Origin: Polyangiaceae bacterium | GTDB taxonomy: Bacteria; Myxococcota_A; Polyangia; Polyangiales; Polyangiaceae | Assembly (NCBI GenBank): GCA_020848455.1 | Contig: JADLAB010000322.1 | Span: 1-64,000, forward strand | Reading direction: 5' to 3' | DNA length: 64,000 nt | Part shown: piece after piece, positions 43,524 through 51,951 of the stretch | Layout: every line of letters begins with the position of its first letter | Numbering within the stretch: position 1 is the stretch's first letter | Program-made: the position numbers and the translations under genes | The notes under the pieces: model-generated | Seen by the model: only the letters and a program-made list of their open reading frames with translations | What the model was told of the DNA's origin: nothing | The model's database searches: none

Positions 43524-45020
43524 TTGAACAAGCTGCGTTGGGGCGTGGTGCTCGGGGCGATGGCGCTGCCGGGGGTGTGGCTGGCGGGCGCGTGCGGAGC
43601 GCGCACCGACATCGACCTCGACTTCGGTGAGCAGACCACGTCGTCGGCGCAGGGCGGGGGCGGTGCGGGCGGTCTCGGGGGCACGGGCGGTCTCGGTGGC
43701 CTCGGCGGCACGGGCGGCCTCGGCGGCACGGGTGGCCTCGGCGGCACCGGCGGTTTTGGGGGCACGGGCGGCTTCGGCGGCACGGGCGGTTTTGGCGGCA
43801 CGGGCGGTTTCGGCGGCACGGGCGGTTTCGGTGGCACGGGCGGTTTCGGTGGCACGGGCGGCATTCTCGAGGACGCCGGCGACGCGGCGGACGTCATCGA
43901 GGACGTGCCGATCGACGTGCCGATCGACGTGCCGATCGACGTGCCGAGCGACGTCGCGTGCCCGGACAACGACGGCGACGGCTACTCGACCTGCGACAAC
44001 GACTGCAACGACGGCAATCCGCTCGTGAACCCCGGGGCGTTCGACTTCCCGAACGGTGCGGACGACGACTGCGACGGTGCGCCCGACAATCCGGCCGTGA
44101 CCTGCGGCAACGGCCTCCAGTACGGCTCGCAGGATCCGATCGAGTACGCCAAGGCGATCGACATCTGCCAGACGACGACCGAGAACGCGACCGGCGCGAA
44201 CAAGAAGTGGGGCCTCGTCTCGGCCGAGTTCCGCCTCGCGAACGGCACCGGCACGCCCTCGGCGCAGTCGCACAGCATCATCACGGCGTTCGGCAGCGCC
44301 GTCGGGCCGCGCCACGCGCAGAACTTCGTGTTCCTGTCGACTGGCTACGCGGCCACCCCGTCGCAACCGTACTTCGTCGACGGCACGCCGCAGGGTGGCA
44401 ACGACCTCGGCACGAGCTCGGGGACGCCCCCGGGCTTCCCGACCAACAAGGTCGGCTGCCCGCTGCCGGTCTCGGGCACCGCCTTCAATCCCGTGAACCT
44501 GAAGCTCCGGCTGCGCACACCGACGAACGCCGCGAGCTTCGCCTTCGACTCGGCGTTCTGGTCCGCGGAGTACCCGGAGTGGGCCTGCTCGGTCTACAAC
44601 GACCTCTACGTCGTGCTCGTCACGACCGGCGCGAGCGGACTGCCCAACAACCGCAACGTGGTGTTCGACGCGCAGGGCACTCCCGGGTCGGTCAACCTCA
44701 ACTTCTTCGATCGCTGCATGGCCGGCGCCACGGGGTGCTTCGGCACGCCCGGCTTCAACTTCTGCTCGGGCGGCACGACCGACCTCGGCGCGACGGGTTA
44801 CGGCGATCAGGATTTCGGCATGCCGTGCGGCATGGCCACCACGGTCGGCGGGGGCACGGGCTGGATGACCACCCAGTCGCCGATCCTGCCCGGCGAGATC
44901 CTCACCGTGGAGTTCATCGTGTGGGACTCCTCCGACGGCATCTACGACTCCGCGGCCATCGTGGACTGGTTCCGGTGGCAACAGAACGGGGTTGCGAACC
45001 CCAGCACCGCAAGGCCGTGA
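43524..45020 (+). CDS. Gly-rich MopE/choice-of-anchor L lipoprotein
   Basis: A 498-residue protein. The TTG at 43524 is chosen because GAGGAG (43511-43516) lies 7 bases upstream; an earlier TTG at 43500 lacks a ribosome site. The signal ends in lipobox LAGAC. It is followed by about 65 residues of GGTGGLGG/GGTGGFGG repeats, four VPID units, a MopE-type motif (DNDGDGYSTCDNDCNDGNP, then DDDCDGAPD) and a choice-of-anchor L domain. Hallmarks of the last are SFAFDSAFWSAEYPEWACSV, NFFDRCMAG, DFGMPCGMATT and VDWFRW. It is likely a surface protein; its function is unknown. Confidence 0.85.
   Translation: MNKLRWGVVLGAMALPGVWLAGACGARTDIDLDFGEQTTSSAQGGGGAGGLGGTGGLGGLGGTGGLGGTGGLGGTGGFGGTGGFGGTGGFGGTGGFGGTGGFGGTGGFGGTGGILEDAGDAADVIEDVPIDVPIDVPIDVPSDVACPDNDGDGYSTCDNDCNDGNPLVNPGAFDFPNGADDDCDGAPDNPAVTCGNGLQYGSQDPIEYAKAIDICQTTTENATGANKKWGLVSAEFRLANGTGTPSAQSHSIITAFGSAVGPRHAQNFVFLSTGYAATPSQPYFVDGTPQGGNDLGTSSGTPPGFPTNKVGCPLPVSGTAFNPVNLKLRLRTPTNAASFAFDSAFWSAEYPEWACSVYNDLYVVLVTTGASGLPNNRNVVFDAQGTPGSVNLNFFDRCMAGATGCFGTPGFNFCSGGTTDLGATGYGDQDFGMPCGMATTVGGGTGWMTTQSPILPGEILTVEFIVWDSSDGIYDSAAIVDWFRWQQNGVANPSTARP
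43671..43862. repeat. In-gene 18-bp tandem repeat (GGTGGFGG type)
   Basis: About ten imperfect units of GGCACGGGCGGTTTCGGT type encode the Gly-rich linker of the preceding lipoprotein. Several successive units are identical or nearly so, indicating recent expansion. Confidence 0.85.
43902..43949. repeat. In-gene 12-bp tandem repeat (DVPI)
   Basis: Four consecutive 12-bp units of GACGTGCCGATC, the last with GAGC, encode DVPIDVPIDVPIDVPS. Confidence 0.9.
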
Positions 45021-45426
45021 GGTTCTCGCCACACCACGCTGCGCCGCGTTTCTGGCGACCCACCCGAACGCGGTTGACGCCCGTGGCACTGCGTGTTACA
45101 CGCCTCTCGCCAATCCGCGTGTCCCGCTGAGTGGGAGTGTGTGCGCTTCCCGGCGGCACGCGCGTCTTGAGCCTCGGGGCCGCTCCTAGCGACCTCGAGT
45201 GACTGCAGAACCCCCGACGAGGGTGGTGGCCCCGCATGCTGCGTGGGCCGCCGCGCTCGTGTTCACGGTGCCGGTGCGGCTCTACGAGCCGACCACGCGG
45301 CCGTGCTCGGGGGCGCCACGAGAACGGCGGCCCCACGAAGGCGACCCCGAGTCGGGGTTGGAGGGGCGCCTCCCAAAGGGCGTGTGCCGGCGCGGTTCGC
45401 CCGCATGCGCGAAGGACGGAACGAAC
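45021..45426. promoter_or_regulatory. Long 5' region of the HARE-HTH/Mrr-like gene with promoter candidate and palindrome
   Basis: A 406-base gap with no credible gene. A promoter-like pair TTGACG (45074-45079), 16-base spacer, TTACAC (45096-45101) is present, which would leave a leader of about 320 bases. A perfect 7+1+7 inverted repeat ACCCCGAGTCGGGGT lies at 45344-45358. Confidence 0.45.
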
Positions 45427-47175
45427 ATGACTTTCACCGATGCTGCTCGCGAGGTGCTGCGCCTCGTGGGCCGGCCGCTCCACTACAAAGAAATCACGGA
45501 GCTGGCGATCGAGAAGAACCTCCTCAGCCACGTGGGCAAGAGCCCCGAGGTCACGATGGGCGCGCGCCTCGCCGCGACGCTGAAGAAGGAGGGTAACGAC
45601 AACCCGCTCGTGCGCATCAAGCCGGGCGTGTTCGCCCTGCGCGAGTGGGACGACGAGACGCTCCACCGCGGTCTCGAGGGCAGGCGAGCGGACGAGGAGG
45701 AGCCCGAGGTCGAGGAGCGCGACGTCGTCGTCGACGAGGCCGTGGAGCTCGAGGGCGCCGCCGAGGCGCCGGTCGGCGCGGAGCTCGGCGAGGCCCCGAT
45801 CGCGGAGGCAGCCGTCGAGGCGGTCACGCCGCCCGAGGTCCCCGCGGTGCCCGCTGCCGGCCCGCGCGCGGCCGGGGACCGACCCGCCGAGCGCGGTCGC
45901 CAGGGGCACCGCGAGCGCGGTGGTCGCCAGGGTGGCCGCGAGCCGCGCGCCCGGAGCGGCGCCGGCAACGGCGAGGCCGTGATCGTGCGGTCGCTCGACG
46001 GCGACGAAGACTTCGCACGCCACCCCGACGAGGCGATGCGAGCCGACCTCGCGGCCGGTGCCTCCGACCTCTTCGCCGAGGAGGAGGACGACGACCAGCC
46101 GATCCTCGCGCGCCTCACCGAGGCCGACGAGGCGGCCGGAGAAGGCGACGGGCGCAAGCGCCGCCGTCGCCGTCGCCGTCGCGGTGTGCGCGGACCCGAG
46201 GGCGGGCCCGTCGCGACGCCGCCGGCCGAGGGGCTGCCTTCGTACACGACGACGCCCGCCTTCGCGGAGGGCGCGCAAGAGCCGGAGGAGGGGCCCGCAC
46301 GCGGACCGCAGGTCATCGAGCTCACGGGTGCGAACGAGGGCGTGTCGCTCGACCTGCTCGCGGGCCGCGAGCTCTCGGACGCCGTCGCCGGCATCCTCGG
46401 CAGCTTCGAGCGCACCGTCGGACCCGTGTCGCTGCGCCAGATCGCCGAGACCGCGTTGCGCCGCGGCCGGCTGACGGGCGACCCCCAGATCGTGCAGTCC
46501 CAGGTCGCCGCTGCCGTCCGCGCCGACAACGCGCGTCGCCTCGCGGCCGGGCAGCGGCCGCGCTTCCGCCTCGCCGGCGGGCGCGTCGGGCTCACCGACT
46601 GGCTGCTCGACGGCGAGCTGTCACGGCTCGAGCGCGAGGCCGTCGCGGCCGTGGGTCGCTACCGGGACGCCGCCCGCCGCACTCTGCAGCGCAAGCTCGC
46701 CGAGCTGCCGGGGCACGCCTTCGTCGAGCTCTGCCTGCTCGCGCTCGAGCGCGTGGGCGTGAGTCGCATGCGCGCCGTGAGGGTTCCGGGCACGGCGCCG
46801 GCCGAGGCGCACTTCTCCGGCGTGCTCCACGCGCCGGCCGGTGCTGCACCGGGCCCGGTGGCCGTGGGTGACGGCCTCAAGCTCGCGATCGCCATCCGCA
46901 AGGACGGACGCGACGTCGGGCGCGAGCGCGTCACCGAGCTGCGCGGTAGCATGCATCACTTCGGCGGCGCCAACATGGGCTGGCTCGTCACCGCGGGGCA
47001 GGCGATGAACGGCGCCCGCGAGGAGGCCAGCTCCGGCGGCACGCCGCCGGTCGTGCTGATCGACGGGCCCAGCCTCGCGCGGCTGTGCGAGGAGCACGGC
47101 GTGGCGGTGGTGCGGGCGCAGCACCCGGTCGCCATTCCCGACGTCGACCTGTTCGAGGCGCTGCGGGCATCGTGA
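45427..47175 (+). CDS. Double HARE-HTH protein with Mrr-like C-terminal domain
   Basis: A 582-residue protein. Residues 1-74 form a HARE-HTH domain (TFTDAAREVLRLVGRPLHYK, RIKPGVFALREW). Residues 75-300 are acidic and low complexity, with an Arg run [10 protein letters not shown] at 244-253. Residues about 315-392 look like a second HARE-HTH (LSDAVAGILGSFERTVGPVS, GGRVGLTDWLL). Residues 425-582 resemble the Mrr endonuclease fold: HAFVELCLLALERVGV, GSMHHFGGANMGWLVTAG and VVLIDGPSLARLCEEHGVAV. The PD-(D/E)xK core is unclear: the Q.K strand reads LAIAIRKDG and the acidic position is not evident. It probably binds DNA; nuclease activity is uncertain. No methylase is adjacent. The start is supported by AAGGACGGAACG just upstream. 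Confidence 0.72.
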   Translation: MTFTDAAREVLRLVGRPLHYKEITELAIEKNLLSHVGKSPEVTMGARLAATLKKEGNDNPLVRIKPGVFALREWDDETLHRGLEGRRADEEEPEVEERDVVVDEAVELEGAAEAPVGAELGEAPIAEAAVEAVTPPEVPAVPAAGPRAAGDRPAERGRQGHRERGGRQGGREPRARSGAGNGEAVIVRSLDGDEDFARHPDEAMRADLAAGASDLFAEEEDDDQPILARLTEADEAAGEGDGRKRRRRRRRRGVRGPEGGPVATPPAEGLPSYTTTPAFAEGAQEPEEGPARGPQVIELTGANEGVSLDLLAGRELSDAVAGILGSFERTVGPVSLRQIAETALRRGRLTGDPQIVQSQVAAAVRADNARRLAAGQRPRFRLAGGRVGLTDWLLDGELSRLEREAVAAVGRYRDAARRTLQRKLAELPGHAFVELCLLALERVGVSRMRAVRVPGTAPAEAHFSGVLHAPAGAAPGPVAVGDGLKLAIAIRKDGRDVGRERVTELRGSMHHFGGANMGWLVTAGQAMNGAREEASSGGTPPVVLIDGPSLARLCEEHGVAVVRAQHPVAIPDVDLFEALRAS

Positions 47176-48122
47176 GCCCGCGCGTCGGAGCTCGGCGCGT
47201 GCCGGCCGGCGTGAGCCGGCCCGGGCGCGCCGGGGCGAGTGGGCTCGTGGCCGCCCTGGCGCTCTGCCTCGGCGGCTGCGTGCACCCGCCGCCGAAGTTC
47301 CAGTTCCCGACGGCCGAGGACGCGCTCGTGCGGATGAAGCAGGGCTTCGCGTGCGCCAACGGGGTGCACGGCATCGGCAAGATCGATCACCGCTCGCCCG
47401 ATCAAGGGCGCGTCCGCGGCGAGATCTCGATCTTCGCCCTCAATCCGGCGCGTGTCCGCATCGACGTCATCAACCCCTTCGGGGCGATGCTCTTCACGCT
47501 CACCTCCACGAGCCGCGAGTTCCAGATGCTGGACTTCCAGCAGAAGCAGCTGCTCGAGGGGGCCGCGAGCGCCTGCAACCTGGCGCGCCTCACCAAGGTG
47601 CCGGTGCCCGGACACGTGCTCGTGACCTTGCTGCGTGGCGAGGCCCCGCTGCTCGCGCACCAGCCGGAGGCGGCCACGCTCGCGTGGGACGGCTCCGACG
47701 GCTTCTACCGCGTGCGGATCAAGGGCAACCACGACGCCGAGCAGGAGGTACGGCTCGGCGTCCACGAGGACGACTTCGACAAGCCGTGGCAGGACCAGCG
47801 GCTGCGCGTGGTCGGCGTCACGACCCAGCAGGAGGGCTACGTCCTCTACGACGCCGAGCTGCGCAACCACGAGGTCGCCCACACCGCCAAGCCCCTCGAG
47901 GACGAGATGGGGGTCGACGAGGACGTGCCGCCGAGCGGCGGTCCGTGCGACATCGAGGTCCCGCGCTCGATCCGCGTCGAGGTGCCGAGCACGGCGGACG
48001 ACGTGATCTTCCAGTACAAGAGCCTCGATCTCAACCCGCCGGTGGAGCAGGGCTACTTCTACCAGACCTTGCCCCCCGGCACGGAGCGCGTGCGGGTCGA
48101 GTGCGACGACGCGTCGCGCTGA
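47172..48122 (+). CDS. LolB/DUF4292-like outer-membrane lipoprotein
   Basis: A 316-residue protein. The GTG start overlaps the previous stop (GTGA), so translation is coupled. A signal peptide (LVAALALCLGGC) gives the lipidated Cys near residue 37. The following 130 residues resemble a LolA/LolB-type half-barrel (GEISIFALNPARVRIDVINPFG, TLTSTSREFQMLDFQQKQLLEG, then VPVPGHVLVTLLRGEA). The C-terminal 100 residues are beta-rich and unrecognised. Roles in lipoprotein handling or lipid transfer are possible but unproven. Confidence 0.65.
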   Translation: MSPRVGARRVPAGVSRPGRAGASGLVAALALCLGGCVHPPPKFQFPTAEDALVRMKQGFACANGVHGIGKIDHRSPDQGRVRGEISIFALNPARVRIDVINPFGAMLFTLTSTSREFQMLDFQQKQLLEGAASACNLARLTKVPVPGHVLVTLLRGEAPLLAHQPEAATLAWDGSDGFYRVRIKGNHDAEQEVRLGVHEDDFDKPWQDQRLRVVGVTTQQEGYVLYDAELRNHEVAHTAKPLEDEMGVDEDVPPSGGPCDIEVPRSIRVEVPSTADDVIFQYKSLDLNPPVEQGYFYQTLPPGTERVRVECDDASR

Positions 48123-48156
48123 GCCGCCCGACACCGCCCGCACCGAGCGCGCCGCG

Positions 48157-48999
48157 TCACGGTGTGGCGCGGCGTTCGTGCGCGGTGCTGCCGAGCGCGT
48201 CGAGGGTCGCCCGCACCTGCTCCGGGGCGTCGCAGATGAAGCCGTCGACCCCGAGGTGATGCAGGTCGCGCACCTCGGCTGCCGCGTCGACGGTCCAGAC
48301 GTGGACGCGCAGGCCGCGGGCCTGCCAGGCGCGGACCGACGCGGCCGTCACGAGGGTGCGCTCCGGGTGTACCGCCGCGGCTGCGACGGCGGCGAGCGCC
48401 GCGCGGGAGACGAGCCGCCGTGCACTTGGCGGGAGTCGGGCGGCGAGGCTCGGACGCGCGTGCTGCGCCGGCTCGCCGGCGGGCCAGTCGCGGTGCATGA
48501 GCAAGGCGACGGGCTGCCGCGGCAGGAGCAGGCGCAGGCCGAGCAGCATCACGGGGTCGAAGCTCGAGACGAGCAGGGGGTGCGCCGGGTCGTGCCCGCC
48601 GAGGGCTCGGGCCGCGGCGACGACGAGCGCCCGCCGGTCCGGCACGTCGTGCTTGAGCTCCACGTTGAGCGCCAGGCCGCGGGCGCGACAGTGGTCGAGC
48701 ACCGCCAAGAGGGTGGGCACGTGCTCGCCGCCGCCGAGATCGACCGCCCCGAGCTCGCGTCGCGACAGGGCAGCGACGGCGCGCCCGTCGCGGCCGCTCG
48801 TGACGCGCTCGAGACCGGGATCGTGCGCCACCACGAGCTCGCCGTCGGCGCACGGCCGCGCGTCGACCTCGACGCCGTCCGCGCCCTGTCGCTCCGCCTC
48901 CGCGATCGCGGCGAGCGTGTTCTCGGGCGGGCCGTCAGGGCGGCGCACGCCGCGGTGCCCGAGCACGAGCGGGCGCCCGAGGGCGTGCCACGCGGTCAA
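48157..48999 (-). CDS. Glycerophosphodiester phosphodiesterase-family protein
   Basis: A 280-residue TIM-barrel GDPD. Motifs include VLGHRG, ENTLAAIAEAERQGADGVEVDA and VVAHD, which carry the catalytic His/His pair and the metal-binding Glu/Asp. LNVELKHD and VHVWTVDAAAEVRDLHHLGVDGFICDAP are also visible. The start is TTG at 48999, overlapping the DHH gene's stop as TTGA, and the homology begins 12 residues later. It would hydrolyse glycerophosphodiesters from phospholipid turnover; no signal peptide is seen, so it is cytoplasmic. Confidence 0.9.
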   Translation of the reverse strand: MTAWHALGRPLVLGHRGVRRPDGPPENTLAAIAEAERQGADGVEVDARPCADGELVVAHDPGLERVTSGRDGRAVAALSRRELGAVDLGGGEHVPTLLAVLDHCRARGLALNVELKHDVPDRRALVVAAARALGGHDPAHPLLVSSFDPVMLLGLRLLLPRQPVALLMHRDWPAGEPAQHARPSLAARLPPSARRLVSRAALAAVAAAAVHPERTLVTAASVRAWQARGLRVHVWTVDAAAEVRDLHHLGVDGFICDAPEQVRATLDALGSTAHERRATP

Positions 49000-49964
49000 C
49001 GATTGAGCTCCGACACGAGCTCGCTCGCGATGCGCTGCGCGCCCGCCAGGTCGTCGATCGCCACGGACACCGCGCCGACCACGGCATGGCCGCCGCCGCC
49101 GTAGCGCCGGCATAGCGCGGCGATGTCGTGGGCCCGCGCGCGACCGCACCACGGGTTGTAGCCGACCGACACCTTGAAGTGCTGCTTCATGCGCACGAGC
49201 GACACGGAGTAGCGCGCGTCGGGGACCAGCGAGTAGGCGAGGAACTTGCCGCTGGTCTCGAGCACCGCCTCGTTGAGGTCCACGAACACGACCTCGCCGC
49301 GCCGCTCGGCGCGCGCCTGCATGCGCGCGAGACAGGCGCGGTGCGCCTGGGCGAGCGGAGCCCACAGCGCCTGGACCGCGCCGTCACGCCCGACCTCGGC
49401 CGGGGGTCGCTCGAGCAGCAGCGGCACCAGCATCGAGTAGAGCTCGACGTTGCCGTGCTGCTCGATGACGGCGCCGAGCTGCATCACCGGATCGGTGCGG
49501 TCGATCGCCTCGGCGGCGGACGCGAAGCGCGCGGTGTCGATCTTGTCGGCCCAGTCGACGAGCTCGGCGAAGGCGTCGAAGCCGACGCCGAAGCGGGCTC
49601 GCCCCACGTCGGCGATGAGCTTGGTGCAGGACCCATAGGCGGGGTCGAAGAAGCAGCGGCGCCCCTCGGCGTGGGCCGTCTCGCGCTCCGCGTCGGAGGC
49701 GAAGGCCGTCACGTGGTGGTCGAAGTACCAGGTGACTCGGTCGCTCGGCGTGTAGCGGAAGTCGACGATGGCGTTCTCGTCGCACGACAGCCACGTCTCG
49801 GGCACGGTCTGCATGGTGGGACCGTAGCCGCAGGAGCGGTAGCGGAACTGCACCGGGCGCGGGTCGAGGTGCGAGCGCAGGTGCGTGAACGCGACGGCGC
49901 TCGCGAGGCCGTCGAAGCAGTGGCCGTGTGCGGCCACGAGCACCTTGCGCATGCGCATGGGCAC
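48996..49964 (-). CDS. DHH-family phosphoesterase
   Basis: A 322-residue protein of the DHH superfamily. Motif I reads AAHGHCFDGLASA (His13, His15, Asp18), motif III is FDHH (81-84), and a Gly-rich C-terminal GGGGHAVVG matches the DHHA1 substrate-binding element. It may act on nanoRNA, cyclic dinucleotides or 3'-phosphoadenosine phosphate; which cannot be decided. MPMRMRKVLV has two further in-frame Met codons. It is co-transcribed with the GDPD by a 4-base overlap. Confidence 0.85.
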   Translation of the reverse strand: MPMRMRKVLVAAHGHCFDGLASAVAFTHLRSHLDPRPVQFRYRSCGYGPTMQTVPETWLSCDENAIVDFRYTPSDRVTWYFDHHVTAFASDAERETAHAEGRRCFFDPAYGSCTKLIADVGRARFGVGFDAFAELVDWADKIDTARFASAAEAIDRTDPVMQLGAVIEQHGNVELYSMLVPLLLERPPAEVGRDGAVQALWAPLAQAHRACLARMQARAERRGEVVFVDLNEAVLETSGKFLAYSLVPDARYSVSLVRMKQHFKVSVGYNPWCGRARAHDIAALCRRYGGGGHAVVGAVSVAIDDLAGAQRIASELVSELNR

Positions 49965-50050
49965 CCGTTATCACGCCGCGCCACGAGCCGGGGGGGCAAA
50001 ACGTCGCGCGCCCGGTGGCGCCTGCGTGGTACAGGCCATGAGACGAACTC

Positions 50051-51844
50051 GTGACCTTGCCCCGGCTCACCCTCGCGCTCGCGGCCGCGTGCTCCACGCT
50101 CGGCTTCGCACCGGCGGTCGCCGGCGGTGACGACGGCGTGTCCGGCTACGAGCGGGAGACGCTCGACGCGGTGCTCGGCGAGCGCGGTGCGAGCGTCGAT
50201 CCGGAGCCCGAGGGCAAGACCATCGAGGCGGTCGAGATCGCGGTGCTCGACGTCATCGAGGAGCGCGATCCCTTGCCCGACTTCCTCAACTGGCTGCACA
50301 CGAACACGCGCGACCACATCGTCGCGCGCGAGCTCTTGTTCGCGAAGGGCGAGCGCTACACCCAGGTGTCGGTCGACGAGACGAAGCGCAACCTGCGCGA
50401 GCGCCGCCAGTTCTCGGTGGTGCTGCTCGTGCCGGTGCGCGGCACCCGCCCCGACGCGGTGCGCATGCTCGTCGTCGTCAAGGACACGTGGAGCCTGCGA
50501 CTCAACTCCGATATCCGCCTCCAGGGCGGCCGCCTCGAGCACCTGTACGTGCAGCCCACCGAGGAGAACCTCGCCGGCACCCACCGGGGCGTGTTCGTGG
50601 ACTACGAGTGGCTGCCTCTCACGTCGCGGGTGGGCGGGCAGCTGCTCGACCCGCACCTGGCCGGTACGCGGCACCTGCTGCGCGCCAACGCCAACGTGGC
50701 GCTGAGCCACGAGACGGGCGCGATCGAGGGGACCGAGGGCTCGTTCACCTTCGGTCTGCCCTCGTACTCGCTGCAGCAGCCATGGGCGTGGGGGCTCAGC
50801 CTCGCCTGGGACAAGGAGATCACGCGCCGCTACATCGGCGTCGAGGTGGCGCGCTTCGACGCCCGGTCGACGCCGGGCAAGGACGGCATCCCGTGGGTGT
50901 ACGCCACCGATCGGCTGAGCGGTCGCGTCGCCGCGACGCGCTCCTTCGGCGACGACTACCGGCACGACATCACCTTCGGCTGGCAGGTGGACCGCGGGCT
51001 TCACGACCCGGGCGACCTCTCGAGCTACGACCCGCGCGCGGTCGAGGAGTTCCTCGCCGACTCGGTACCGGTGAGCGACGTGCGCGTCGGACCGACGCTG
51101 GGCTACCGCCTCCACGGCACCGATTACGCGACGCTGCTCGACGCGGAGACCCTCGCTCTGCAGGAGGACTACGCCCTCGGGCTCGACCTGTTCGCGGGCG
51201 TCCACCCCGTGGTGCGGGCCCTCGGCTCGAGCCGGAACCTCGTGCAGGTCTCGGCCGCTGCGTCGTACACCGCGGCGCCGGCACGGGCGCTCGTGCGCGT
51301 GTACGGCGCCGCGTCCGCCGACTTCGAGATCGGAGGCTCCGAGGCGGTGGCCTCCGCGGGCCTGCAGGTCGGCCTGCGTCTCACGAGCCCGCCCTTCGGC
51401 TTCGGGCGGCTCGTGTACGACGGGACCGTGGGCTACCGGCCACGCAACTACCTCAACGACTCCCTCACGGTCGGCGGCGAGAGTCGCCTCCGTGGCTACC
51501 GGAGCGGCCAGTTCTCGGGCGAGAACCTCGTCGCGAGCAACCTCGAGCTGCGCACGCTGCCGGTCCAGCTGTGGACCCTGCAGGTGGCGGGTACGGCCTT
51601 TTACGACGTGGGCGACGCGTTCGACGGGACCGCGCTCCGCCCGAAGCAGGGGGCCGGCCTCGGGCTGCGCGTCCTCATTCCGCAGGCCGGTCGCGCCGTG
51701 CTGCGCCTCGACTGGGGCTTCCCGCTGACGGCCTCGGTCCCGCGGCCGAGTCCCTTCGACGGCCTGGTCGTGACCTTCGGCCAGGCTTTCGGGCTGCCCA
51801 AGGCGACGAGCAGCGGGATCGACCTCGGCCTGCGCGGGCGCTGA
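50051..51844 (+). CDS. BamA/Omp85-superfamily-like outer-membrane protein
   Basis: A 597-residue protein (GTG start). A signal peptide (LTLALAAACSTLGFAPAVAG) is followed by one POTRA-like region (about residues 55-160; ELLFAKGERYTQVSVDETKRNL) and a C-terminal 16-stranded-barrel candidate. The Omp85 landmark near the last third, GGESRLRGYRSGQFSGENLV, holds the (V/I/L)RG(F/Y) tetrad. There is one POTRA rather than the five of BamA, so it is a TamA/FhaC-like or myxobacteria-specific Omp85. The C-terminus SSGIDLGLRGR lacks the usual terminal Phe. A TACAGG box lies 15 bases upstream. Confidence 0.8.
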   Translation: MTLPRLTLALAAACSTLGFAPAVAGGDDGVSGYERETLDAVLGERGASVDPEPEGKTIEAVEIAVLDVIEERDPLPDFLNWLHTNTRDHIVARELLFAKGERYTQVSVDETKRNLRERRQFSVVLLVPVRGTRPDAVRMLVVVKDTWSLRLNSDIRLQGGRLEHLYVQPTEENLAGTHRGVFVDYEWLPLTSRVGGQLLDPHLAGTRHLLRANANVALSHETGAIEGTEGSFTFGLPSYSLQQPWAWGLSLAWDKEITRRYIGVEVARFDARSTPGKDGIPWVYATDRLSGRVAATRSFGDDYRHDITFGWQVDRGLHDPGDLSSYDPRAVEEFLADSVPVSDVRVGPTLGYRLHGTDYATLLDAETLALQEDYALGLDLFAGVHPVVRALGSSRNLVQVSAAASYTAAPARALVRVYGAASADFEIGGSEAVASAGLQVGLRLTSPPFGFGRLVYDGTVGYRPRNYLNDSLTVGGESRLRGYRSGQFSGENLVASNLELRTLPVQLWTLQVAGTAFYDVGDAFDGTALRPKQGAGLGLRVLIPQAGRAVLRLDWGFPLTASVPRPSPFDGLVVTFGQAFGLPKATSSGIDLGLRGR

Positions 51845-51951
51845 GCCGACTTGACGCGCGGCATGGGCGGACCAGGCCGCGGGCGGCCGACAGGCAACCG
51901 CGCGTAACGGCCACTTCACGTCCGGTCGCCGCCTTGTTATGCTCGACCTCG

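Noticed and set aside
43671-43862. CRISPR-like or non-coding tandem array
   Set aside because: Unit length is a multiple of three and stays in frame with a lipoprotein gene.
40700-43969. 1089-residue minus-strand open frame
   Set aside because: Antisense shadow of alaS and the Gly-rich gene, kept open by high GC; the start reads the antisense of the DVPI repeat.
45199-45426. N-terminal extension of the HARE-HTH/Mrr-like gene
   Set aside because: The extra 76 residues are low-complexity with no domain, and a purine-rich ribosome site lies just before the ATG at 45427.
45427-47175. Active restriction endonuclease of a restriction-modification system
   Set aside because: No adjacent methylase and no clear PD-(D/E)xK site.
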